From RUG11690 sp045616665 (GTDB lineage Bacteria > Bacteroidota > Bacteroidia > Bacteroidales > WCHB1-69): a stretch of 64,000 bases of DNA. Below, piece by piece: positions 44,122 to 51,686 of the stretch. The stretch is taken from the NCBI GenBank assembly GCA_045616665.1, contig JAZLHE010000036.1, forward strand, positions 9,100 to 73,099, given 5' to 3'. The notes below the pieces were generated by a model. That model searched no databases. It saw only the letters and a program-made list of their open reading frames with translations, and was not told where the DNA came from. Numbering within the stretch: the stretch's first letter is position 1; each line of letters opens with the position of its first letter. Position numbers and translations under genes: made by a program.

Positions 44122-44125
44122 AGTA
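44118..44125 (-). promoter_or_regulatory. -7 box TACTTTTG of the His/Cys-repeat lipoprotein
   Basis: Fits TAnnTTTG on the minus strand, 58 bp upstream of ATG 44059. Confidence 0.5.
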
Positions 44126-44137
44126 CAATTTTTTTTT

Positions 44138-44145
44138 TATCTTTG
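44138..44145 (+). promoter_or_regulatory. -7 box TATCTTTG of kdd
   Basis: Perfect TATCTTTG 46 bp upstream of ATG 44192, only 12 bp from the opposing lipoprotein box. Confidence 0.65.
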
Positions 44146-44191
44146 CACTCGCAAATAAAAAATTAATACGAACCTTAAAAATACAATAATT

Positions 44192-45265
44192 ATGCAGAAA
44201 AAAGGCAACAAATTCGGCACTCACCGCGTGATTGAACCGAAGGGTGTTCTTCCACAACCCGCCCAGAAAATTGACAACAACATGGACGAAATTTACGACA
44301 ACGAGATTTTGATTGATGTTCAAACCCTAAACATTGACTCAGCTTCTTTCACCGATATCCACAACTATGCCAAACAGCAAGCCGGCGAAGGCGCTCCTGT
44401 AGAAAAAGTGATGGAAGAAGTTAAGAAAGAAATGTTGTTAAACGTTGAATTGCAAGGAAAACACCGCAATCGTCGTACTGGCTCTGGTGGTATGCTTCTC
44501 GGTAAAGTTGAAAAAATCGGTGACGCATTGAAAGGCAAAATCGATTTGAAAGAAGGCGACCGTATTGCTACCCTCGTTTCTTTGTCACTGACTCCTCTTC
44601 GCATTGACGAAATCCTTGAAATCCGTCCCGAAATTGACCAAGTGGATATCAAGGGTAAAGCTATCCTTTTCGAAAGTGGTATCTATGCAAAGATTCCAAC
44701 CGATATGCCCGAAAAATTAGCTCTTTCGGCATTGGACGTTGCAGGTGCTCCCGCACAAACTGCCAAATTGTGCCAATATGGCCAGACCGTTGTCATCCTC
44801 GGTGCCGGTGGCAAGAGCGGTATGCTCTGCTGCTACGAAGCCAAAAAGCGCGTTGGCGTAACAGGTAAGGTTATCGGTATTGCCAACAGCCCAAAATCAA
44901 CCCAACGTATCAAGGAACTCGGTTTTTGCGACATCGTTGAAAGCGCTGCCGGAATGACTCCAGTTCAGGTTTATGAACTCGTTGAAAGACTGACCAATGG
45001 TCACATGGCCGATGTCACCATCAACTGCGTGAACGTTCCTGATCAAGAAATGACTGCCATTCTTTGTACAAAAGACGACGGTATCGTTTATTTCTTCTCT
45101 ATGGCCACCAGCTTCACCAAGGCTTCTCTTGGCGCAGAAGGTATCGGTGCTGACGTAAATATGATTATGGGTAACGGTTATACCAAAGGCCACGCAGAAT
45201 TCACTCTTCAGGAACTCCGCGAAAGTCCGGAATTAAGAAAGATCTTTGAAGAACTTTACGCATAA
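44192..45265 (+). CDS. kdd: L-erythro-3,5-diaminohexanoate dehydrogenase
   Basis: A 357-residue NAD(P)-dependent dehydrogenase of the lysine fermentation pathway. It deaminates L-erythro-3,5-diaminohexanoate to 5-amino-3-oxohexanoate. The N-terminal FGTHRVIEPKGVLPQPA is highly diagnostic, and the Rossmann motif VVILGAGGKSGMLC is clear. The other pathway genes (kamA, kamDE, kce, kal) are not in the window, so kdd stands alone here, with its own promoter and terminator. Its presence suggests the organism ferments lysine to acetate and butyrate, as described in several anaerobes including Porphyromonas-like bacteria. Confidence 0.9.
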   Translation: MQKKGNKFGTHRVIEPKGVLPQPAQKIDNNMDEIYDNEILIDVQTLNIDSASFTDIHNYAKQQAGEGAPVEKVMEEVKKEMLLNVELQGKHRNRRTGSGGMLLGKVEKIGDALKGKIDLKEGDRIATLVSLSLTPLRIDEILEIRPEIDQVDIKGKAILFESGIYAKIPTDMPEKLALSALDVAGAPAQTAKLCQYGQTVVILGAGGKSGMLCCYEAKKRVGVTGKVIGIANSPKSTQRIKELGFCDIVESAAGMTPVQVYELVERLTNGHMADVTINCVNVPDQEMTAILCTKDDGIVYFFSMATSFTKASLGAEGIGADVNMIMGNGYTKGHAEFTLQELRESPELRKIFEELYA

Positions 45266-45283
45266 GCTGAAGTTTCTTTACCA

Positions 45284-45317
45284 TAAAAAAACGCAGCCTT
45301 TGGGTTGCGTTTTTTTA
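45284..45317 (+). terminator. Intrinsic terminator of kdd
   Basis: AAAAAACGCAGCC pairs with GGTTGCGTTTTTT (one G-T pair) around TTTG, followed by T. It is A-rich on the 5' side, so it may act both ways. Confidence 0.88.
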
Positions 45318-45353
45318 TGATTCAATCCGTTGTTGGAAGACAAATTAAAATTT

Positions 45354-46091
45354 TTATGACTTTTTAAGTTTCAGCAATTCTCGTAAACGGGCAATATAAA
45401 TCCTGGAAACATTGAATTTTTCATTTTGCAGCCAAATTTCCTGATTATGAAGTCTATTAATCTTAGTGAAATTGGCCACTACCGACTTATTGACCCGAGC
45501 GAATCTGTTAGCAGGCAAACGGTCATAAAACTTTTTTAGCGTAGAACGATAAAATAAAGACCGGCCATCTTCCATCGTAATTTGCAAACTATTTCCCACG
45601 TTTTTAACGTATTGAATATCGTCAAAGATCAATTTATGCGAAATCTTCCCGATTTTAATGAACATATATTTATCGTTAGCCTCTTGCTCACTGCCGTGAT
45701 ATTCGGATTTGTCTTCCATTACAATGGGCGTTAGCGGCACTCGGGGCTGATAAGCATTGGCAATTTTGATAATCTTTCCCAAAACGTCACAGAAATTCTG
45801 CTCGGTAATAGGCAAGGTCAAGACATCAAAATAATGTTTCCTTTCTTCCACTGGCACCGATTTCGCCACAAGAACAACAAAAGGAGGCAAATTGACATTG
45901 GGCATTGACTTACAATAATCATCACTTACAAACAAGATATCAATGTCTTTTTGCGGGATTTTCTCCACCAATTCCATCTTATTCTTGATGATTAATGATA
46001 TGTCGATACTGGATACATTTTTTAAATAAGCGAGCAACTGGGCTTCTGCGTCCGCGGAAGCAATACAAACAGCACTTGTCAGATTATTCAT
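45354..46091 (-). CDS. LytTR-family DNA-binding regulator with degenerate receiver-like domain
   Basis: A 245-residue regulator. The C-terminal ~105 residues form a LytTR DNA-binding domain: FIKIGKISHKLIFDDIQYVK, then RSTLKKFYDRLPANRFARVNKSVV, both conserved. The N-terminal ~110 residues look like a response-regulator receiver in length and pattern, but the phospho-acceptor Asp expected after the third strand (ILFLD) reads ILFVS, with Asp one residue later, and the first acidic pair is missing. It may therefore work without phosphorylation. No histidine kinase is adjacent. It has its own -7 box. Confidence 0.8.
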   Translation of the reverse strand: MNNLTSAVCIASADAEAQLLAYLKNVSSIDISLIIKNKMELVEKIPQKDIDILFVSDDYCKSMPNVNLPPFVVLVAKSVPVEERKHYFDVLTLPITEQNFCDVLGKIIKIANAYQPRVPLTPIVMEDKSEYHGSEQEANDKYMFIKIGKISHKLIFDDIQYVKNVGNSLQITMEDGRSLFYRSTLKKFYDRLPANRFARVNKSVVANFTKINRLHNQEIWLQNEKFNVSRIYIARLRELLKLKKS

Positions 46092-46363
46092 GGCAAAGGG
46101 GTTTAAGTTTTATAAAATTCTTTGCTGCAAATATAAAAATAATTGCCTTAAAAAATTCCATTTTTATAAACAAAGTGCTATAAATGAATATTTTATATCA
46201 AATTTAACACATTTTGTTACGTTTGCGTTAAGTTTTGGTCCATCTGCGATTTTTTAATCAATTATTTATACAAAACAGCAGTCTTTATGCTTAATATATA
46301 AGGCTACTTAACAATATATTATCTTCCTCCATTTTTCTTGACAGCGGAAAAATGAAAAAATAA
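46092..46363. other. 272-bp AT-rich gap between the LytTR gene and the ftsZ terminator
   Basis: It holds the LytTR promoter (-7 box TATATTTG at 46128-46135, minus strand) and a plus-strand TACGTTTG at 46218-46225 that fits the -7 pattern but has no gene behind it. No coding or RNA gene is recognised. Confidence 0.4.
46128..46135 (-). promoter_or_regulatory. -7 box TATATTTG of the LytTR gene
   Basis: Fits TAnnTTTG on the minus strand, 36 bp upstream of ATG 46091. Confidence 0.55.
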
Positions 46364-46396
46364 ACCCCAACTATCGCATAAAGTATAGTCGGGGTA
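46353..46396 (-). terminator. Terminator of ftsQ-ftsA-ftsZ
   Basis: On the minus strand ACCCCGACTAT pairs with ATAGTTGGGGT around a 10-nt loop and is followed by a T-rich run. It lies 31 bp after the ftsZ stop. Confidence 0.88.
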
Positions 46397-46426
46397 ACCA
46401 AATCTATAAAATGGGAAAAGTTATTC

Positions 46427-47878
46427 TTAGTCTGGAATATCCTTGAAGAAATCCGACATATCGTTATCCAATTCAAAATTTTGTCGTGACTGTTGGATAT
46501 CAAGATCTTCTTGTCTTTTGCCACGAAGAATAGCTGGCGTATTGACTAATTCATTGAAAAAGTCATTATCCTCGTAACGGTAGGCATTGTTGCCAATTCG
46601 CTGTGGACCATATTGTTGCATCATATCTGCCGCAGGATTTTCAGCAACCATCACAGGTTCGAAATTGCTTATTGCCTGTGGAAATTGGCTTTGTAAATTA
46701 CCCGCTTGAGGCATTGACTGCTGGGCAGCCATAACAGGTTGGTTCATCACATTGGCACTATCAAAAATACCGCTCAAATCATCAACCACAGTTGTCTGTT
46801 TCGATTGATTGACACCAAAAATAGCAGCGGCATCATCGTTAAGCGTATTGATTGGTTCTTCCTTTACCGGCTCCACCATAGTCACTTCCTTTTTAACCTC
46901 CTGATTTTCGTGCTCATAATTGGTAATGATTACGGACAAACGTACCTTAGCTCCCAAAGACTCATCCTTGGCACGACCCCAAATAACGTCGGATTCGCTC
47001 GTTTTCAATTTGTCAAATTGTTCGGTAAGTGCTTCTAATTCAGAAATCTTCAGATTTTCATCTGGACCATAACTAATGAAAAACAAGAAGTTTTGAGCCT
47101 TTGTAATCACATCTTCGCTCAATAATGGACAATTCAAGGCATCTGTAACCACCTGATCGATACGATTTGGACCTTCTGCCTCAGCCAAGCCGAGCATAGC
47201 GTGTCCGCTATTTTGCATAATCGCCTTAATATCATTAAAATCGATATTTTGGTCAGCATTCACCGTAATCAATTCGGCTATACATTTAACGGCATTTTTC
47301 AGGACGTCGTCGGCGTGACCAAAACCTTCTTCCACGCCTTCATCGCCGTAATATTTCATGATTTTTTGATTTTTAACGACAATCAAAGAATCAACATATT
47401 TTTCCATTTCAGCGATACCGGCTTCGGCATATTGTTCACGTTTTTTACCTTCGAACTTAAACGGGAAAGTTACAACGCCAATAGTAAGGATTCCCATTTC
47501 GTGGGCTACCTTTGCCACGACTGGTGCGGCACCTGTACCGGTTCCCTTACCCATACCGGCAGTAATGAACAACATCTGGGTTTCGTCACCGATAAATTCT
47601 TTGATTCTCTCGATGCTGTGTTCAGCCAATTCGCGACCGATTTCAGGATTGGCACCGGCACCCAAGCCAGTATCTCCCAATACCAGCTTAGAAGGAACCA
47701 CATTGTTTCTCAAGGCCTGTTCATCGGTATTGCAAATCAAGAAATCCACGCCCACAATACCATCGCTATACATGTGTTTAACAGCATTACCGCCGCCGCC
47801 GCCGACACCAATTACCTTGATAATGGAATTATTCTGTTTTGTTCCGTAGTCTGGAGTAAAATCAATTCTGTCTCTCAT
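46427..47878 (-). CDS. ftsZ: Cell division protein FtsZ
   Basis: A 483-residue tubulin-like GTPase that forms the division ring. GTP-binding motifs are GVGGGGGNAVKHM and the tubulin signature GMGKGTGTGAAPVVA; the T7 loop (NIDFNDIKAIM) for GTP hydrolysis is intact. A Gln- and Asn-rich linker of about 130 residues leads to a C-terminal peptide, EDLDIQQSRQNFELDNDM, for partner binding. ATG 47878 begins MRDRIDFTPDYG; a reading 18 codons longer overlaps the ftsA end region and is not preferred. ftsA lies 56 bp upstream. No separate strong promoter is evident. Confidence 0.97.
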   Translation of the reverse strand: MRDRIDFTPDYGTKQNNSIIKVIGVGGGGGNAVKHMYSDGIVGVDFLICNTDEQALRNNVVPSKLVLGDTGLGAGANPEIGRELAEHSIERIKEFIGDETQMLFITAGMGKGTGTGAAPVVAKVAHEMGILTIGVVTFPFKFEGKKREQYAEAGIAEMEKYVDSLIVVKNQKIMKYYGDEGVEEGFGHADDVLKNAVKCIAELITVNADQNIDFNDIKAIMQNSGHAMLGLAEAEGPNRIDQVVTDALNCPLLSEDVITKAQNFLFFISYGPDENLKISELEALTEQFDKLKTSESDVIWGRAKDESLGAKVRLSVIITNYEHENQEVKKEVTMVEPVKEEPINTLNDDAAAIFGVNQSKQTTVVDDLSGIFDSANVMNQPVMAAQQSMPQAGNLQSQFPQAISNFEPVMVAENPAADMMQQYGPQRIGNNAYRYEDNDFFNELVNTPAILRGKRQEDLDIQQSRQNFELDNDMSDFFKDIPD

Positions 47879-47934
47879 ATTTATGTTTTTATTTTTTATC
47901 TTAATTAAGGTGTAAACTGAATGCAAGCACAAGA

Positions 47935-49320
47935 TTAGGAAGTTTTGTCAACCAGTCCGCCCAAGAAATCATTAATCTTATTGGATATAAAATCATATTT
48001 TCGATTACCTGAAAAAATTGAAGATCCTTTAGAAGTTTTCTTTTCTTCTTTTTTCTTATTTGGTTTTTGCTTTGAGGGTTCGGGTTTTCTTATCAGTTCT
48101 TCCACAGGTTCTTCCATTTCATCCATTTCCCTGCCCCTTTCTTCAATACCACATTTCAACAATCCCAAGGCAGTAGCGTACATCGGGTGTTTTAATTCGC
48201 TGGAAATATTATGGACAAAACCAAATTCGGGCACGCCGATACGAACTGGTTTTTGCAAGGTATATTGGCACAATTCCTTAATATGCTTAAGTGTGGCGCC
48301 ACCACCGGTAAGCACTACGCCAGCATTCAACTTGTCCGCATAACCAGAATCTTCGATTTCTTTTTTCACCTGATCAAGAATATCGTTTTGCACGCGCATA
48401 TTGATAATCTTGGCCAAAAAAGTTTCATTGATTTGACGAGGGGGAACAGCGTGGAATTGCGGAAGCGCCATATAATGATTGGCATTACTTTTTTCCACGA
48501 TACACGTGCCAAAATTAACCTTCAGTTTTTCCGCCAACTCTTCGGTAATCCTGCAAACGTTAGCTATATCTTTCGTAATAATGCTTCCACCAATAGGAAT
48601 AACCTTTGTAAACACTGGGCTTCCGCCGTAGAAAATGGCCAAATCCGTAGTACCGCCACCTATATCCACCAAGGCCACGCCTTGCTCTTTTTCTTCCTGG
48701 CTCAAGCAAGAAAGACCTGAAGCCACCGGTTCAAGTATAACTTTTTCGGCTTTCAAGTCAGCATTGCGAATACACATCAAAATCTTATTGATTTCAGCGG
48801 CATTGCCTGTGATAAGCTGATAGTAACCTTCTATCAATTCGCCTAATTCGCCAACCGGTTCCGACGTTTCCCTATTATGGTCGATAACGAATCGTTGAGG
48901 TATAACCGTAATAATCTGTTCACCTGCCGGCACCGAAATATTATTGAGATCAGCCAACATCTGATCAATTTCATCCTGATTAATGACAAAATTCTTGCCA
49001 TTCAAGCGAGTGATGACGTGTTTGTATTCGATACTTTTAATGTGTCGGCCTGCCACACCCACATAGACGTTGCGCACTTGAAATCCGTCTGCTCTATTTT
49101 CGGCATTTTGTTTGGATATGTTGATACCATCCACCGTCTTGTTTATGTTATAGACCAAACCGTGCTGCACCCCTGTTGACTCGGCCTTTCCGTGACCGAT
49201 AATGTCAATCTTGCCATCTGCGGTTTTATAGCCGATGATAGTGGCAATCTTGGTTGTTCCAATATCCAAGCCAACTACCATATCCGGGGTTTGCGGCATT
49301 GTATCTTCTTCTGCTTTCAT
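47935..49320 (-). CDS. ftsA: Cell division protein FtsA
   Basis: A 461-residue actin-like ATPase that tethers FtsZ to the inner membrane. Actin-fold motifs are VVGLDIGTTKIA, VALVDIGGGTTDLAIF and VVLTGGGATLKHI. A Lys- and Glu-rich stretch (about 395-430) precedes a C-terminal amphipathic segment (ISNKINDFLGGLVDK) that should bind the membrane. Its ATG lies directly after the ftsQ stop. A second Met at codon 8 (MPQTPDM) is an alternative start. Confidence 0.96.
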   Translation of the reverse strand: MKAEEDTMPQTPDMVVGLDIGTTKIATIIGYKTADGKIDIIGHGKAESTGVQHGLVYNINKTVDGINISKQNAENRADGFQVRNVYVGVAGRHIKSIEYKHVITRLNGKNFVINQDEIDQMLADLNNISVPAGEQIITVIPQRFVIDHNRETSEPVGELGELIEGYYQLITGNAAEINKILMCIRNADLKAEKVILEPVASGLSCLSQEEKEQGVALVDIGGGTTDLAIFYGGSPVFTKVIPIGGSIITKDIANVCRITEELAEKLKVNFGTCIVEKSNANHYMALPQFHAVPPRQINETFLAKIINMRVQNDILDQVKKEIEDSGYADKLNAGVVLTGGGATLKHIKELCQYTLQKPVRIGVPEFGFVHNISSELKHPMYATALGLLKCGIEERGREMDEMEEPVEELIRKPEPSKQKPNKKKEEKKTSKGSSIFSGNRKYDFISNKINDFLGGLVDKTS

Positions 49321-50088
49321 TTATAAATTTCTTTTTTTTGCGATTACTCGATTTTTATATCTTAAATCCAACGTGGAATAAGCATCCATTCCCATATAGA
49401 CCAATCCTTTTTGATAAGTTTGTTGCAAATTGAACAACTTTTCCTGTGCATTGGCTTCGGTTCCAAACACCACGATATGTCTCCCCACCGTAGGTACCAG
49501 CATTACTTCGTTATGGGCATCAACATAAAGTTGTCGAAATTGAGCCCTATAAAATTCATCGTCATTGAGGTACGTGGCGATTTTATAGACTCGGGTTAGA
49601 TTTCCCTTGCCTGACGCAATATTTTTCCCTTTGGCAAATGTTTCCGCAATCTTTCCGTTGGCCACCATCACATTTTCCTTAACAGACATTGAAAAAGGAA
49701 GAAGGTTTCCTTTTTCATCGACAAAATATTGGGAACCATCTTGGGCATAGACGTGTAACAAGATATTTTTCAGGGTAACCTGAATTTTTAATTTCGTACT
49801 GGAAAAGCGGACCTCATCCACACTTTCGACATACGGATTTTGTTCAAGCAACTCGGCAATTTTTTCCAATTCAATGTCTTTCAAAGGAACGCCGACCGTA
49901 GGGATATTGTTTTGCGTGATGAGTTTGCAGATGTCACTATCGCAAATGGCAGGATATTCTCCCGCATATTGCACTTTGAAATCGTAACCGGAGCAAGGGC
50001 GCTTAGGCATTTGAATAGCCGCCAAAACAATGCCTGCCACAATAGCAGCACATAATAAGACAGCAACAATAAACCGGAAAATTTTCAC
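49321..50088 (-). CDS. ftsQ: Cell division protein FtsQ
   Basis: A 255-residue bitopic membrane protein. One N-terminal helix (about residues 6-26) is followed by a periplasmic POTRA-like domain (ICKLITQNNIPTVGV) and the FtsQ/DivIB beta domain. It recruits the FtsB-FtsL pair to the septum. The start is GTG at 50088 with a strong AAGGAG site 7 nt upstream. It leads ftsQ-ftsA-ftsZ. In many Bacteroidetes murC precedes ftsQ; here pyrI does, so the larger division cluster appears split. Confidence 0.92.
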   Translation of the reverse strand: MKIFRFIVAVLLCAAIVAGIVLAAIQMPKRPCSGYDFKVQYAGEYPAICDSDICKLITQNNIPTVGVPLKDIELEKIAELLEQNPYVESVDEVRFSSTKLKIQVTLKNILLHVYAQDGSQYFVDEKGNLLPFSMSVKENVMVANGKIAETFAKGKNIASGKGNLTRVYKIATYLNDDEFYRAQFRQLYVDAHNEVMLVPTVGRHIVVFGTEANAQEKLFNLQQTYQKGLVYMGMDAYSTLDLRYKNRVIAKKRNL

Positions 50089-50113
50089 TTCTTTACTCCT
50101 TAAGGTTAGCGTA

Positions 50114-50121
50114 CAAAAATA
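50114..50121 (-). promoter_or_regulatory. -7 box TATTTTTG of ftsQ-ftsA-ftsZ
   Basis: Exact TAnnTTTG match on the minus strand, 25 bp upstream of the GTG start. Confidence 0.58.
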
Positions 50122-50202
50122 AAAAATTCTTGTGCGCCAAACCTCGTCAGAATAAAGATATAATAAACAACTTAATGTTAATTAAACCGTAGCTCCAAAT
50201 CC

Positions 50203-50637
50203 CTATTTTGTAGGATAAGGAATCACGATATCATCGCAATATTCGCAACGATACGAACGTTTGTCTTTATCAACCAAGTGGAAAACGTGGTCAAAATAAT
50301 GTTCAACGGACGTAACGCAACGCGGATTTTTGCATTTGATGATGTTTCTTACCACTTGTGGTACTTCTAATTGAACTTTTTTTACGGATTTCCCATTATC
50401 GATGATATTGACCGTGATATGGGGGTCAATAAGACCTAAAAAAGTGTAATCTATATCGATAACATTATTGATTTTGATGATATCCTTCTTACCCATTTTT
50501 TTACTTGGGGCATTGGTAATCAAGGCAACATTGTATTCTGCCTTATCCAATTTCAAATAATTATACACTTGAAATCCGAAACCTGCTTTGATATGGTCGA
50601 TGACAATACCTTTGTCAATACTGGTAATTTCTAACAT
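50203..50637 (-). CDS. pyrI: Aspartate carbamoyltransferase regulatory chain
   Basis: A 144-residue regulatory subunit that binds nucleotides and zinc. The N-terminal allosteric domain includes IDKGIVIDHIKAG. The C-terminal zinc site uses the four Cys of CKNPRC and CEYC. It pairs with PyrB to form the dodecameric enzyme inhibited by CTP in E. coli. It lies 10 bp downstream of pyrB in the same transcript. Confidence 0.96.
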   Translation of the reverse strand: MLEITSIDKGIVIDHIKAGFGFQVYNYLKLDKAEYNVALITNAPSKKMGKKDIIKINNVIDIDYTFLGLIDPHITVNIIDNGKSVKKVQLEVPQVVRNIIKCKNPRCVTSVEHYFDHVFHLVDKDKRSYRCEYCDDIVIPYPTK

Positions 50638-50647
50638 AATCCTGTTT

Positions 50648-51571
50648 TTAATAAATTCCTAACAACTTCAATATCAATGCCATACGGACATACATACCGT
50701 TTTTGGCTTGAGCGAAATACTGTGCACGCGGGTCAGCATCGACTTCGACACTGATTTCGTTCACACGTGGCAGCGGGTGAAGAATATACGTATCGGGACG
50801 TGCGTATGCCATCTTATCCATATCCAGGATAAAACGATCCTTCAAGCGAATATAGTCTTCTTCGTTGAAGAAACGCTCACGTTGAACACGGGTCATATAC
50901 AAGAAATCGAGTTGGCCCATATAAGGTTCCATTTCCTGTACTTCCTGGAAAGGAATGCCCTTTTTCTTGATTACTTCTTCCCTAATATATTCCGGAACGC
51001 GCAATTCTTCGGGTGAAATCAGAATAAACTTGACCCCTTCGTAATTGCTGAGGAATTTAATTAATGAATGAACGGTACGACCGAACTTCAAGTCACCACA
51101 GAAACCGTAGGTTTTGTTTTCCACATTGCCACGCAAACGCTCAATCGTCAGAATATCGGTCAGGGTTTGTGTCGGATGCTGATGACCACCATCTCCCGCA
51201 TTGATCAATGGCATGTGAATATAGTGACTTGCCACACGCGGAGCACCTTCTTTGGGATGTCTCATAGCAGCGATATCGGCATAGCACTGAATCGTACGAA
51301 TGGTATCGGCGATACTTTCGCCCTTGGCCGTCGAACTGGAATTCGGTTCTGAAAAGCCGATGACTTTTCCGCCAAGACGCAACATAGCGGCTTCAAAGCT
51401 GAAACGCGTACGGGTACTGGGTTCATAAAAAAGAGTTGCCAAGATTTTACCCTCACAACTCTTTCCAAATTTTTCCGGATTTTCAACAATTTGATGTGCC
51501 AAATCAAAAATTTCACGAAATTCTTCGCGGGTGAAATCCGAAGGGTCTATAAGGCATCTATTCTTTAACAA
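50648..51571 (-). CDS. pyrB: Aspartate carbamoyltransferase catalytic chain
   Basis: A 307-residue catalytic subunit; it joins carbamoyl phosphate and aspartate, the first committed step of pyrimidine synthesis. Conserved motifs include FYEPSTRTRFSFEAAM (carbamoyl phosphate), GDGGHQHPTQTLTDI and HPLPRVNEI. The start is TTG at 51571, supported by a strong GGAGG site 8 nt upstream and by the expected N-terminus LIDPSDFTREE; no suitable ATG is nearer. The leader of about 60 nt has no obvious attenuator. Confidence 0.97.
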   Translation of the reverse strand: MLKNRCLIDPSDFTREEFREIFDLAHQIVENPEKFGKSCEGKILATLFYEPSTRTRFSFEAAMLRLGGKVIGFSEPNSSSTAKGESIADTIRTIQCYADIAAMRHPKEGAPRVASHYIHMPLINAGDGGHQHPTQTLTDILTIERLRGNVENKTYGFCGDLKFGRTVHSLIKFLSNYEGVKFILISPEELRVPEYIREEVIKKKGIPFQEVQEMEPYMGQLDFLYMTRVQRERFFNEEDYIRLKDRFILDMDKMAYARPDTYILHPLPRVNEISVEVDADPRAQYFAQAKNGMYVRMALILKLLGIY

Positions 51572-51640
51572 AATAAGGTCCTCCTATGATTTTATGTTGG
51601 TTGTTATTTTTTAATTGATTTCAATATGCCAATATTTGCG

Positions 51641-51648
51641 CAAAAATA
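51641..51648 (-). promoter_or_regulatory. -7 box TATTTTTG of pyrB-pyrI
   Basis: Exact TAnnTTTG match on the minus strand, 69 bp upstream of the TTG start. Confidence 0.55.
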
Positions 51649-51686
51649 CGAAAAAAAACTTTTGCACGACATTTTTTTGCGATTTT

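Noticed and set aside
46218..46225. Orphan TACGTTTG box that could start a small RNA
   Set aside because: No -33 element and no structured or terminated transcript could be defined before the ftsZ terminator region.
47201..47908. 235-codon plus-strand frame opposite ftsZ
   Set aside because: It is entirely antisense to ftsZ, has no signals of its own, and reflects codon bias of the real gene.
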